Virus record (IMG/VR): IMGVR_UViG_3300024054_000008
Coordinates: 62,001-126,000 of that record
Direction: 5' to 3' (one strand)
DNA: 64,000 bases
Origin: a virus
This document shows, piece by piece, positions 1-8,878 of the stretch. The notes under the pieces were generated by a model that saw only the letters and a list, made by a program, of their open reading frames with translations, searched no databases and was not told where the DNA came from. The position numbers were made by a program, and so were the translations under genes. Each line of letters begins with the position of its first letter. The stretch's first letter is position 1.

Positions 1-1003
1 ATTTAATATCAAGTGATTCTAATAATTGTTGAGCAACTCTTTCAAGGATACTATCTTTACCATTGAATAAAATTGATGAACGTGCTTTCGCCATCTTTTC
101 TTTAAAAACGGGGTCACTCCACCTACTCTTAAAAAACTCAGATACTCTAATTTTGTGTTTTGGATCTGAATAGGTTTCCTTGATTTTAGCAGTTATATCA
201 GAACGAATCTTTTGATTTTTCCATTGATTCTTGGCATTTTCTGATTTGAGAATACATAAATTCTTATCAGAAGCCGCCTTTAGTTGTTTTTCTATGTATA
301 TCGGATCTTTCCACAATTTTTTTACATTATCTGACACCAATTTTCTTAATTCAACATTAGACCAAACCAATTTTTGCGATTTAATAATCAAATTTCTATA
401 TTCTAAATTTTTCCAACGCTCAATGGCTAAATCAGATTGCAAATATCTATATTCACTAGTGGATTTAAATAATCTTTGTTTTTCAACATATTCTTCATTT
501 TTGTGTAATTTACGGATCTTTTCACGTTGAAGTTCTACATTTTTTGGATCAGACCAATATTTAACGTATTTATTTCTATATATTGGATCTTTCCATAGAT
601 TAGAAGTCGTTATTGATGCTTGTCGTCTTTTACTTGTATCTTTCCAAACTTCACTCAAAGTTGTCCTGAGTTTTTGGACCGATTCTGGGTTTGACCATCG
701 TTCTTTTGAAATTTCAGACTGTTTCTTTCTTTTGTCGTCAGACCAAGATTTAATAATTCCGTGTTTATGTCTTTCTTGATAAATTTTATCAGTGTGCTTT
801 GATTTTATCCCACAGGATAAACACCTATAATGTCCAACTCTCTTAATAGTTCTTAAGATTGAGGAAATCTTTAATTTTAATTTGGTTCCACAAGAACATC
901 TTATTACTATTTGGGATTTTCTAGATATTTTGATTATATCAGTTAAAGAATCAATATCAACAATATGCGCTGGTATGCCAATCTGTTCTAATTGTTGCAA
1001 CAT
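1..1003 (-). CDS. Homing endonuclease, N-terminal part (runs off window start)
   Basis: The frame is open from an ATG at 1003 to the window edge, so the C-terminus is missing. A zinc-ribbon-like module comes first (CSCG, then CLSCG about 30 residues later). It is followed by seven or more short repeats of the W-(S/K)-D/N-P type (WSDDKRK, WSNPES, WKDTSK, WKDPIY, WSDPKN, WKNLEY), which resemble the NUMOD3-like DNA-contacting repeats of homing endonucleases. The last visible residues (NGKDSILERVAQQLLESLDI) look like the start of a Vsr/EDxHD nuclease domain, as in the protein at 28421-29863. The catalytic residues lie outside the window. It probably acts as a selfish mobile gene cutting related phage genomes; that role is inferred from the repeats and its sister genes. 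Confidence 0.7.
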   Translation of the reverse strand, partial: MLQQLEQIGIPAHIVDIDSLTDIIKISRKSQIVIRCSCGTKLKLKISSILRTIKRVGHYRCLSCGIKSKHTDKIYQERHKHGIIKSWSDDKRKKQSEISKERWSNPESVQKLRTTLSEVWKDTSKRRQASITTSNLWKDPIYRNKYVKYWSDPKNVELQREKIRKLHKNEEYVEKQRLFKSTSEYRYLQSDLAIERWKNLEYRNLIIKSQKLVWSNVELRKLVSDNVKKLWKDPIYIEKQLKAASDKNLCILKSENAKNQWKNQKIRSDITAKIKETYSDPKHKIRVSEFFKSRWSDPVFKEKMAKARSSILFNGKDSILERVAQQLLESLDIK

Positions 1004-1037
1004 CTGATAAATACTTTACAGTGTTGCACATGATAAA

Positions 1038-1805
1038 TCAACCAATAGGTAAAATTTGTGCATCACCACGGTCTGCAAACTGAGGAAAGACAACCTCGTG
1101 TAAGAGGTTGAAATGCTTGTCACTTATAGCGAAAAATACTTTCCAATACTTAGAATATTTACTATTGTGAATACATTTTTCTAGGTCTTCTTTGGCTGAT
1201 TCTATAAGTTCTGTGTGTTCACTTTGACTAACTAACATTTGTACGTAAGTTTGTTTATCTCTAACTTCGTTGGCGATAAGTTCCTTTATACGATTTAAAG
1301 CTCTGAAAAACCTGTGACGAACCCGTCCTTGAGTCAACCCCATTTGCTTTGCTATTTCACTTTGACATGTTGTTTCATACATTCTCCATAATATTTCCCT
1401 GTCTTGTTCATTGAATTTTGGTCCAAGTTCAATGTCGAAGTCTTCTCTGTTCAGTTCCGGAATTGTTCTAAGAAACCTAATTCTCTTAATACCACGGTGA
1501 AGCCGATATGAAACAGCTGCTTGTGTTATACCAAATAACCTGGCTATCTGCTCTTGTTTTAATCTATCTTTATGATATAATTTAATTAGGTCAGCTTCGC
1601 GAGCTGGAATTCTTTCCAAATATGGCAAAATAGCATCAAAATCTAATTTCTTACCATTAAATAAATTTTCTTCTTTATCACGCTGTAAATTTTGTTCAAT
1701 TAATTGATCAAGATCAGCATCGGCTTCTTCCCAACCAAGCCTTTTTTCATTGCTAAATTTTGCAGACATATCATCCGGGCTCTGTATCAAAATGTGAGAC
1801 GACAT
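1038..1805 (-). CDS. Sigma-factor-like protein with two tandem HTH (region 4-like) domains
   Basis: 255 aa. Residues about 61-110 form a sigma region 4-like helix-turn-helix (QEQIARLFGITQAAVSYRLH). Residues about 131-175 form a second (QSEIAKQMGLTQGRVRHRFF). The first 50 residues are acidic and the C-terminal 80 have no motif I know. A clear region 2 is not visible, so it may be a specialised sigma factor or an anti-sigma/co-activator that contacts the -35 element. Start chosen at 1805: GGAG lies 6-9 bases upstream. A hairpin (TGCTAG/CTAGCA, 1818-1833) sits just before that ribosome site. It heads the leftward replication block after an endonuclease gene. Family membership is inferred from HTH pattern only. 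Confidence 0.6.
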   Translation of the reverse strand: MSSHILIQSPDDMSAKFSNEKRLGWEEADADLDQLIEQNLQRDKEENLFNGKKLDFDAILPYLERIPAREADLIKLYHKDRLKQEQIARLFGITQAAVSYRLHRGIKRIRFLRTIPELNREDFDIELGPKFNEQDREILWRMYETTCQSEIAKQMGLTQGRVRHRFFRALNRIKELIANEVRDKQTYVQMLVSQSEHTELIESAKEDLEKCIHNSKYSKYWKVFFAISDKHFNLLHEVVFPQFADRGDAQILPIG

Positions 1806-1935
1806 ACCAAGCTCCAGTGCTAGATTACTAGCAGTGATGTTGATTTAGGTATGTGTCTGCGTTTGCCCGGTTTTATTTATGTCTAAATATAACCTGCAGC
1901 TGGAGCACTGACAGGCTGATATCTAACTATACAAA
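1806..1935 (-). promoter_or_regulatory. 130-base leader of the two-HTH gene with possible SD-sequestering structure
   Basis: On the minus strand a 6-bp hairpin, TGCTAG-TAAT-CTAGCA (1818-1833), lies immediately before the Shine-Dalgarno CTGGAGC (1811-1817). The exact complement GCTCCAG occurs about 85 bases upstream in the same transcript (1902-1908), so the ribosome site could be masked by long-range pairing. I see no clear -35/-10 pair. The regulatory role is an inference from complementarity alone. Confidence 0.3.
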
Positions 1936-2883
1936 TCAAACCGGGTCCAAAAATCCAAGAGAATCAGAAATTATTATTTTCTTGCCAGACCCAACTTTGA
2001 AGGCTGAAGAATCTATAACAGAATTGAAATTTTTTCTGAGGATTTCGTCAGCAATTTCAAAATTTTCAGTCGATTCAATTTTGAAATTATCTAGTGGGTC
2101 TATGTTCCTGAACCCAACTAATTCGTAATTAAGATCAATCCTTGGTCTCATGTTTATGATTAAATTTCTTTCACGTTTTGAACAGCCTGGAAAACCAGAT
2201 GCGTACAACGCATCGATCGTCAAATTCTGACTTAAATTTGCAGCAATTAATCTTCTCAATCTTGGTACGCCAGGTATGTTGTCTGATGTATCACCAGTCA
2301 ATGATTTAAATAATCTTATACAGTTTGGTCTAACTTTTACGTCTTTAAAACCTTCTTCATAGACACGTTCCGGATCATAAAACCAATTGTCAGAATTTGA
2401 TTTAGGTCTAAATAAAATAACATTATCATTGACCAATTGATAAAAGTCTTTGTCAGAAGATATAATAATGTTCAATTTATCACAATTTTGTTTTACGAAG
2501 CTACTAATAAGATCATCGGCTTCTTCATGAGGATGCCAAAATATGTCAACACCGAATAAACCAAATAAATGAACAATAGCGTCAAAATCACTTTTTGCTT
2601 CAAAACCATCACTGAGTTCCACACTTAAATTCGAAAAGATTGGTTCACGCTCCCTGTTCTTATAACTTGGATCAAGACGCAAACGCATTTCTGGTTTTCC
2701 ATCCAAGAACAAAAAAATTTTTCCACGGTTTGGAATTTTCCTAATCCAAGATGACAAAACATCAAATACACCAGTGACAAGCGGCCTGTTAGAATCAGAT
2801 TTTACAAATGCATGAAAGATTCTATGAATAATGTTATTACCATCAATCAAAATATTAGATTCTATTGATTTACGTCCAAACAT
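1936..2883 (-). CDS. 5'-3' exonuclease / flap endonuclease (PolA N-terminal type)
   Basis: 315 aa, the usual size of stand-alone phage 5' nucleases (T5 D15, T4 RNase H class). The metal-binding acidic positions are all there: IDGNN (13-17), EADD (121-124), SSDKDF (142-147) and GDTSDNIPG (197-205), the last being the helix-3-turn region. It would remove RNA primers and 5' flaps during replication, working with the ligase halves and clamp encoded nearby. The start at 2883 has no Shine-Dalgarno; instead TGTAAT sits 7 bases before the ATG (rc of 2891-2896), a candidate leaderless promoter. No polymerase domain is attached and none is encoded in this window. Confidence 0.88.
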   Translation of the reverse strand: MFGRKSIESNILIDGNNIIHRIFHAFVKSDSNRPLVTGVFDVLSSWIRKIPNRGKIFLFLDGKPEMRLRLDPSYKNREREPIFSNLSVELSDGFEAKSDFDAIVHLFGLFGVDIFWHPHEEADDLISSFVKQNCDKLNIIISSDKDFYQLVNDNVILFRPKSNSDNWFYDPERVYEEGFKDVKVRPNCIRLFKSLTGDTSDNIPGVPRLRRLIAANLSQNLTIDALYASGFPGCSKRERNLIINMRPRIDLNYELVGFRNIDPLDNFKIESTENFEIADEILRKNFNSVIDSSAFKVGSGKKIIISDSLGFLDPV

Positions 2884-2891
2884 AATATATA

Positions 2892-3515
2892 TTACAATCT
2901 AGACAAATAAGTTGCTGGAAAATCTATAACAATTTTTTTAGATCTTAATTCAACATAAACCTGGACTGTTTTATTATCATCCAACACTTCAATTACTTCA
3001 GCGTTCAAATTCCTATAATTTCCTTTTATAACTTTTACTATTTCACCAGGTTTAAAATCACCACGGTCTAATGACTCCATGTTTTTTCTCATGTGCGAGA
3101 GATCGGAGTCATCTAATAACGACACAACATATTTTTTCCTTCTTCCTTCGTAAACTGGCTTAGTCAAAATGGATTTGAAATAATTTGTGTCTTGTAATCT
3201 TGTATAAAACACATCTTCTTTATATAGAATAAATATATACCCATCCAAAAATGACAAAACAGAAAATTCATCCCTAACTTTCTGCGTGACAGCTGGTATG
3301 AACACATCTAATGATACGTCACCAAGTATTTGACGGGCTGATCTTGAAATCAGGTCTAATTTCTTTTCCTTCTCACCAATTAATGTTAATTCAACACACA
3401 CCCATTTTTTGTTTGTGCCATTATTTGTATCAGGTAATTTATTTGAATGATTTGAGACCTTCGAGTAACGAAGACGCGAATTCTTTTTCAGAGATCGGGA
3501 CATAGCGTGAATCAT
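2892..3515 (-). CDS. NusG-like transcription elongation factor (NGN + KOW)
   Basis: 207 aa. After a basic, low-complexity N-terminus of about 35 residues comes an NGN-like domain (WVCVELTLIGEKEKK to about residue 145) and then a KOW module beginning FKPGEIVKVIKGNYRN near residue 155 with a following beta-rich stretch. NusG family proteins bind the RNA polymerase clamp and control pausing, termination or antitermination; here it could make host polymerase processive on phage DNA. Two in-frame ATGs (3515, 3503) are possible and both overlap the end of the upstream dnaX-like gene by over 60 bases. Neither has a good Shine-Dalgarno. Family call rests on domain order and the KOW consensus. Confidence 0.72.
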   Translation of the reverse strand: MIHAMSRSLKKNSRLRYSKVSNHSNKLPDTNNGTNKKWVCVELTLIGEKEKKLDLISRSARQILGDVSLDVFIPAVTQKVRDEFSVLSFLDGYIFILYKEDVFYTRLQDTNYFKSILTKPVYEGRRKKYVVSLLDDSDLSHMRKNMESLDRGDFKPGEIVKVIKGNYRNLNAEVIEVLDDNKTVQVYVELRSKKIVIDFPATYLSRL

Positions 3516-4719
3516 TTTTCGATTGAAAAACTGGCTTGTCTTTTATAACAGACGCCGGTTTTTCAATTTTACCATCTAAAGTAGTTAGTTTCTCATCTGA
3601 CGAAAAAGAAACACCATCTACAGTTATAACTTTTTGTTTCTTGTCTAAAGAAACATTAACTTCAACTGGTTTAGTTACAACTTCAACAGTTGTTTTTTGA
3701 ACGAGATCGCGACTGACATTATGATATAATACAGCTTCTATATCATAAAGATTTGGATGATATATGGATGATAATTTTGAAGCAACGTTTGAAAAATAAT
3801 CATAATCAAATTTGTTACAAACAATCGGTAATGGAAAATTGTGTTTTATGCCAAAATTTTGTCTAACAGCACATACGATGGCTAAAACTAGTTTTTCTTT
3901 TATCCACGTTGGGCTTTCTGCATTAGATAATTCATCAAAATACTTTATCATATTTGGTTTATTAAAATTAAGATTTGAAATAATTTTTGTAACTAAATCA
4001 TAACTACCCATTCTAAAATGTTCCCAAACCAATTCTTTTGATAATTTTCCTGCACTTGATAATAATTCGATCGTATTCAAACAAACACGAGGGCACCTTT
4101 CAGTCATAACTGATATTGAATTTAAGGCCTCACTATCAAATTCTATGCGTTCTGATTTGCATATTCGTTCAAGAAACCCAAACAACAACTCATTAGATGG
4201 AGCTATAACAGGATATTCCTCCATCCTTGATCTAATAGCATCTTGAACATTATCTGGGTCTGTAGTACAAAATATGACAGTTATTCTTCTGTCTTCTATT
4301 GGCCTTAATAGGACATCTTGTGCCGCTTTAGAAAGACGATGAGCTTCATCAAGAATACAAACGCGTGGTTTTCCATCAATTGGAACAAATTCCAAATCTT
4401 TGACTATAAGCCTTATCTTTTCAGCAGTGCCGTGAACAGCAGCATCAAATTCATCAAAACTTGATGAAGTTTCATTCAATATAGACAAACAACTATCGCA
4501 TAGATTACACGGTTCACCGTCATTCAACGCATCACAATAAATAGCCCTTGACACTATCCTAGCTAGAGTTGTTTTACCGCAACCTTTTGACCCACCAAAT
4601 ATCATTGATTGATTAGTTAAAGTTTTTGCAATACTTCTTCTCTTTAACAATTTAATAACACCATCATTACCAATTACTTGGTCAAACCTAGTTGGCCTAT
4701 ATTTCAAATCAAGAGGCAT
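3439..4719 (-). CDS. dnaX: Clamp-loader ATPase, DnaX (gamma/tau)-like
   Basis: 426 aa AAA+ protein. Walker A GGSKGCGKTT (42-51), the DnaX zinc cysteines (C62, C71, C74, C77), Walker B with DEAH (124-127), and a sensor/arginine-finger region CTTDPDNVQDAIRSRM. The family usually has SRC at the finger; here it is SRM. The C-terminal 100 residues are low complexity. It would load the sliding clamp (7769-8878) with delta (20178-21017) and delta' (21029-21820). Its start overlaps the stop of the gene before it as TAATG, implying translational coupling. It is shorter than full bacterial tau and lacks an obvious DnaB/alpha-binding region. Confidence 0.88.
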   Translation of the reverse strand: MPLDLKYRPTRFDQVIGNDGVIKLLKRRSIAKTLTNQSMIFGGSKGCGKTTLARIVSRAIYCDALNDGEPCNLCDSCLSILNETSSSFDEFDAAVHGTAEKIRLIVKDLEFVPIDGKPRVCILDEAHRLSKAAQDVLLRPIEDRRITVIFCTTDPDNVQDAIRSRMEEYPVIAPSNELLFGFLERICKSERIEFDSEALNSISVMTERCPRVCLNTIELLSSAGKLSKELVWEHFRMGSYDLVTKIISNLNFNKPNMIKYFDELSNAESPTWIKEKLVLAIVCAVRQNFGIKHNFPLPIVCNKFDYDYFSNVASKLSSIYHPNLYDIEAVLYHNVSRDLVQKTTVEVVTKPVEVNVSLDKKQKVITVDGVSFSSDEKLTTLDGKIEKPASVIKDKPVFQSKNDSRYVPISEKEFASSLLEGLKSFK

Positions 4720-5162
4720 TATTCATCTTTCTGAACAAAAACATCAGCAATTTTCACTAAATCATCAGTCCACTGCCCATGTCTCTCAGCTATTTCAATA
4801 AATTCTTGCACTTCTGGGGCTCTTATCTTCCATTTCATTTCACCTGATTTTTCATCTTCTTCACCCCAACATTTTTGCAAAAGATGGTCAACCAAAGCTG
4901 ATCTTTGTTTTGAGGATAAATCATTCCAAAAATCAAGAGCAACTTCTATCAAAAAATCTGAACTAAGTAAAAATTCATATTTCCCAGACAATTTTGCAAC
5001 ATTGCCTGGGATATTTACACCCCCACGCTTTGTTGATTTACTTCTAAATACATATTTTATTCTAGCTGATGCTAAATGTGTATGATATTTTGGTATTAAC
5101 TTTTGTGCTATTGTTTCAACGGCTTCAGCATCACCAAAAAGCGTTTTTGAATTGTTCTCCAT
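4719..5162 (-). CDS. Conserved phage protein, possibly a degenerate metallopeptidase-like fold
   Basis: 147 aa. The pattern resembles the putative phage metallopeptidase family: an N-terminal strand region with SARIKYVFRSK, a central W-x6-QR stretch, then the helix ALVDHLLQKCW where the family usually shows an HExxH-like motif. Here only one histidine remains, so the active site appears lost. It sits between primase and clamp loader and is translationally coupled to dnaX. Start at 5162 has a clear Shine-Dalgarno (AAAGGA). I am not sure of the family. Confidence 0.45.
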   Translation of the reverse strand: MENNSKTLFGDAEAVETIAQKLIPKYHTHLASARIKYVFRSKSTKRGGVNIPGNVAKLSGKYEFLLSSDFLIEVALDFWNDLSSKQRSALVDHLLQKCWGEEDEKSGEMKWKIRAPEVQEFIEIAERHGQWTDDLVKIADVFVQKDE

Positions 5163-5172
5163 TTCATTCCTT

Positions 5173-5946
5173 TCAGATACAAGACAACAAATGACTTTTA
5201 AATTTATCGTCTCCTATTTTTTTCCACAGGTCATTGACATCTTTTGAATCAAATCCAAGACGTTTATATTTAACATCTCTTATCTCGAAATCTCTATCCG
5301 AACATAACAATTTTTTGAACCCGGATCTGCCAGCACCATCTAAATCAAGACAAGAATAAACCAAATCAATAAAACGATCTAAAAATTTTTTCTGTTGTCT
5401 ATTTACTGAGTTAGTAGTAAGAGCCAACACGTTAGGCGTTATAAGACGTTCTATAGTCAATTGATCAACAGGCCCTTCAGTTATCCAAACTTCTTTTGAA
5501 GACCACACACTATGGATAGCAGAACTGGTGCCAAAAAAATACGCTTCAGGCCGTCTTGACACCATATAGGTGTCATATGATTTTTCGCGCAATGACCTAA
5601 CTTGAAAACCGATTGGGTTACCGGAATACGACGTAAGAGGAAAAACTATGCAATCTTTTATTCTATTTCCAACATTCTGTATTTTTCTGCCTTCAAAATT
5701 ATCGATTGTAGAGGACCATCTTATATATTTACATGTGTCACACTGTTTTGATTTTTCTTCATTATTACAGTCAAGACTGTGTGATTTATCGGATTTTGGA
5801 TCAGGGCTAAAATTACCAACAGTAAAACCGATACAATGACGAACAAATTGTTCGTTCGATACACCACGACTCAATAAATAGTTGGAAGCTTCGTCATTTG
5901 ATAAAAGACCAGCATTTGCCCATTCTAAGAAATTCATTAAAAACAT
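5173..5946 (-). CDS. DNA primase, TOPRIM (DnaG-type) core
   Basis: 257 aa from the ATG at 5946, which overlaps the preceding stop as TAATG; a longer TTG start is less likely. The N-terminal part has the DnaG-like YLLSRGVSNEQF segment, then a CDTC cysteine pair near residue 70. The TOPRIM catalytic motifs are EGPVDQ (about 157) and DLDGAG (201-206). No N-terminal CHC2-type zinc domain and no helicase domain are attached, so this is a minimal primase. It would lay RNA primers for the replisome encoded alongside. Confidence 0.82.
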   Translation of the reverse strand: MFLMNFLEWANAGLLSNDEASNYLLSRGVSNEQFVRHCIGFTVGNFSPDPKSDKSHSLDCNNEEKSKQCDTCKYIRWSSTIDNFEGRKIQNVGNRIKDCIVFPLTSYSGNPIGFQVRSLREKSYDTYMVSRRPEAYFFGTSSAIHSVWSSKEVWITEGPVDQLTIERLITPNVLALTTNSVNRQQKKFLDRFIDLVYSCLDLDGAGRSGFKKLLCSDRDFEIRDVKYKRLGFDSKDVNDLWKKIGDDKFKSHLLSCI

Positions 5947-6578
5947 TATGCATTGTCCCAAAATGCGATACCGAGTTTTACATTATGAAGTAATATGGCA
6001 GACTTTCCGCCCAAAAATTGGGTGTACATACCAACAAAATCTGGTCTTGAAAGAAAAACCGGAGATTTCACATTACATTCAATAAGTCTGCAAGTTTTTC
6101 TGTAAAAAGTCCTGTAACTCACGTCATGTTTTGTATCACCTTCAAGTTCAATTGATATTGACTTTTGCGTTAAATTTTTCTTACCAAATTTATTAACATC
6201 AAAATCAAATGGTATCAAACAAACATGAGGTTGATTAATGAACCCGCTCGAATCTTTTATGTACGAAAATGCCAATTCTGGTTGGTTAAACACATTTCCA
6301 AAGTTTTCTTTAATTGACAAACAATAAGCTGCATCAAAAAGTTCATTTATAAGATCATCAATTCTATCCTGAGCATGATCAAACACACCAACCCGCACCA
6401 TTCCATTATCAAATATTGATGAGCTTACAATAAATTCACCTCTACTATTACTAATAATTGCTGGGAAAAACCACGGTTTTGCAGGATGTTCTAACATATA
6501 CGGAATTTTCGTATCACCCTTCGATCTATGAAGATCATGATCTAGAATTCTATTTAAGATTATCATCCCAAAGTCCAT
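5946..6578 (-). CDS. Unrecognised protein in the replication operon
   Basis: About 210 aa if it starts at ATG 6578 (another ATG at 6566 is equally possible; the open frame itself reaches 6626 with a TTG). No motif I recognise. It is a mixed alpha/beta, soluble-looking sequence with a DHAQDRIDDLINELFDAAY helix. It overlaps the upstream gene slightly and ends in TAATG with the primase start, so it is co-translated with primase. Confidence 0.55.
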   Translation of the reverse strand: MDFGMIILNRILDHDLHRSKGDTKIPYMLEHPAKPWFFPAIISNSRGEFIVSSSIFDNGMVRVGVFDHAQDRIDDLINELFDAAYCLSIKENFGNVFNQPELAFSYIKDSSGFINQPHVCLIPFDFDVNKFGKKNLTQKSISIELEGDTKHDVSYRTFYRKTCRLIECNVKSPVFLSRPDFVGMYTQFLGGKSAILLHNVKLGIAFWDNA

Positions 6579-7131
6579 CAAGTCGAGGAACCGGCACAAC
6601 CACGTGTTTTTTATGTTTGGAACCAAAAATTAAATATTTCAAACGAACAAAAAACAAAATCATTTTTTCAAAAAATGAAAATTTATATAATGCTATTCGT
6701 TCATCAAGAACCCACTGCAACACGGCTACATCTTTATAATGCTCAGATACGTACTTGTCATTCGACACCAGATTTTGAAAATTTTTTAATGAATCACTAA
6801 GGACAACCTTTGGAGTAAAATATTTACACGAATACGACACAGAATCGTTGTCACATACGACATCACCATTCCAATCATTTGGGAATTTTGATCCGTATGT
6901 GCATATCCTAATAGATGAAGAATTGTTTATAACAATTAAAGTTTTGCTTATGCGTGGGGCCCTTTCAAATTCTTTCTGAATTGAGTTGTCGTGAGTATCA
7001 TTCTGATATTCATAATTGTATACACAGTTACTTGGTTTTTTTGATTGAGATAATTCAACATATTGTTTTGCATACGCAATACGAAGTTTTTTTAGACGTC
7101 TTCTAATCGTGTCTTCCGATTTCACATTCAC
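6550..7131 (-). CDS. Unrecognised protein with a C-terminal hydrophobic segment
   Basis: 193 aa, GTG start overlapping the upstream stop (GTGA). The N-terminal 25 residues are highly basic. Near residues 150-172 is a hydrophobic stretch (FSFFEKMILFFVRLKYLIF) that could be a membrane-associated helix, followed by a basic tail. It ends in TAG; the next in-frame non-TAG stop is five codons on. Lies between the Rad50 C-half and the primase genes. No function assigned. Confidence 0.55.
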   Translation of the reverse strand: MNVKSEDTIRRRLKKLRIAYAKQYVELSQSKKPSNCVYNYEYQNDTHDNSIQKEFERAPRISKTLIVINNSSSIRICTYGSKFPNDWNGDVVCDNDSVSYSCKYFTPKVVLSDSLKNFQNLVSNDKYVSEHYKDVAVLQWVLDERIALYKFSFFEKMILFFVRLKYLIFGSKHKKHVVVPVPRLDGLWDDNLK

Positions 7132-7766
7132 CCCAATTCAGATGTATGAACCTTACTAAGTTTTAGACAACCATCTTTAGAACCCTTATACGCTGTATGC
7201 GCACGCTGTAAAAATTCATTATTATGAGTTACCATAAGTATATTTATGCCAGTTTGCTCAGAAAGTTTTTTCATAAAAGATGCTGCATTCGGAATATAAT
7301 GATTCGCAAGAGAAGCCATTGACTCATCAAGTAGCAACAAATTCCCCATACCAAGTCTCGTCATCATGGCTAAACGGAGTATATACGATATTACTACCGC
7401 CGGTCCGCCACCAAAAGAATCCAACGGGTCTCCTTCAGTGCCGTCGTCATTTAATGTGAATTTCATAGAAATTCTGTTGTATTTTGGTTCTTGTTCTATC
7501 TTAAAAGATAACCTTTGATCATGAACAACATGATCCAAACCCTGTGTCACTAATTCAGAAATCGAATCTATGTTTTGCTTTATTGAATCTTCCAACAATT
7601 TCTTAAATATCTCTGAACATCTCTGATTCAGATTAGCATTATAGTTCGAATCATGTATTACTTGTTCAGCCTCTATAGCTTGACTCTCAAGAAAAGATCT
7701 GTAAGATTTTAATTTATTGATGTTGTTAGTCATATTTTGTAATCTCGTCTGAATTATTGACTCCAT
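7128..7766 (-). CDS. Rad50/SbcC-like ATPase, C-terminal half only
   Basis: 212 aa from the ATG at 7766, which has a strong Shine-Dalgarno (AAAGGT, 6 bases before); the frame extends further upstream but inside the clamp gene. Contents in order: a coiled-coil (MTNNINKLKSYRSFLESQA), then the ABC signature SFGGG (about 117-121), Walker B plus D-loop LLLLDESMA (about 143) and the His-switch VTHNNE. There is no Walker A. These are exactly the C-lobe elements of Rad50/SbcC, and the missing N-lobe plus zinc hook is found 37 kb away (44680-45864). Together with SbcD (9976-10974) it would form a DNA end-processing nuclease. Confidence 0.82.
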   Translation of the reverse strand: MESIIQTRLQNMTNNINKLKSYRSFLESQAIEAEQVIHDSNYNANLNQRCSEIFKKLLEDSIKQNIDSISELVTQGLDHVVHDQRLSFKIEQEPKYNRISMKFTLNDDGTEGDPLDSFGGGPAVVISYILRLAMMTRLGMGNLLLLDESMASLANHYIPNAASFMKKLSEQTGINILMVTHNNEFLQRAHTAYKGSKDGCLKLSKVHTSELG

Positions 7767-7768
7767 TA

Positions 7769-8878
7769 TTACCTTTCTTTCATTTTTTGCATCATGTGTG
7801 TTATTTTCAGCGGACCACTTTCGTAATAGATCTGAAATAAATTGGCAGATTTCGGATGACAAGTTAATAAGTCGACATACTCAGACTCCAAATTTTCAAT
7901 TACAGTATTAAGCACCCTAGCTGGTAAATCTATCTTAAGACCATCACCAAGCAGAAAATTAACATCAATAGAAGCAAGATCATTCGTGCCTTGCATAAAT
8001 TTGCATGTGTTTGATTTACAATCTGCGAGAAGTGTTATTCTTTGTGTACCTTCTATTGCAGCATCAACCCAATTCAATGACTCAGACAATAATTTAGATT
8101 TTATACGTATTCTAATTTTAAATTCATCAACACCAAAAACTGACGGTGTTGGACGATTCAAACATTGGACTTTACTAAGTGTCAAAAATGAATTATTAGA
8201 TGAAAAATGTATGCGCGATCCATCGTCATGAATGAAAATGTTATTTTTTGTTCCAATTTTGGAACAAAAAGATTTAATGAGAGGGATATCGGAACTAACT
8301 ATTGATGTTTCGCTTGGAAAATTTTCTAATTCGACGACAGAAGCATAAAATCTAGCACTAGCAACCACATGGTTTTTAAAAAAATGGACTTGATTAAGTC
8401 TCATGTCTTCTTCTGACTTAGTCTCATCTATTTTAGCAGATGGAGACACGTGATTTATTATATCAATTAAAGCATTTGATTTTATTGGTTCAATGTTATC
8501 AGGAATATCAGGAATTTTAAACAAAGACAACTTATTGTTTACACGTTTTTTAATAGAAGCTCTCTTTTTATTAACATCGGATTTACCAGATATAGATATA
8601 GACTCATCATTAATTGATATAGACATCATATCAGATTCAGGTTCAAATAAAATTTTCTTCTCAAATGGTATGCTAAATTCATCAGACATATAACCGACTG
8701 ATGTACTTGAATCAACTGATGCAACTATGCTTGTTGACTTTCTTCTTTTATCAGCTGACGAAACTATCATAGAATTTTCACTAAATTTAATTCTAAAATC
8801 ATCATCTTCTGGTTTAACAGTTCTAATGATCGATAACGCTTTCTTAACATTTTGGACTTGAAAAATGTATGACGTCAT
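7769..8878 (-). CDS. dnaN: Sliding clamp (DnaN-like beta clamp)
   Basis: 369 aa, the size of bacterial beta clamps. Three repeating alpha/beta domains can be traced; recognisable stretches are RLNQVHFFKNHVVASARFYA in the middle and the C-terminal pair IDLPARVLNTVIENLES. Sequence is divergent. The gene sits beside DnaX-like and Rad50/SbcD genes, and complete clamp-loader subunits are in the same window, which supports the call. Translation is coupled to the upstream coiled-coil gene by ATGA overlap. Confidence 0.78.
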   Translation of the reverse strand: MTSYIFQVQNVKKALSIIRTVKPEDDDFRIKFSENSMIVSSADKRRKSTSIVASVDSSTSVGYMSDEFSIPFEKKILFEPESDMMSISINDESISISGKSDVNKKRASIKKRVNNKLSLFKIPDIPDNIEPIKSNALIDIINHVSPSAKIDETKSEEDMRLNQVHFFKNHVVASARFYASVVELENFPSETSIVSSDIPLIKSFCSKIGTKNNIFIHDDGSRIHFSSNNSFLTLSKVQCLNRPTPSVFGVDEFKIRIRIKSKLLSESLNWVDAAIEGTQRITLLADCKSNTCKFMQGTNDLASIDVNFLLGDGLKIDLPARVLNTVIENLESEYVDLLTCHPKSANLFQIYYESGPLKITHMMQKMKER

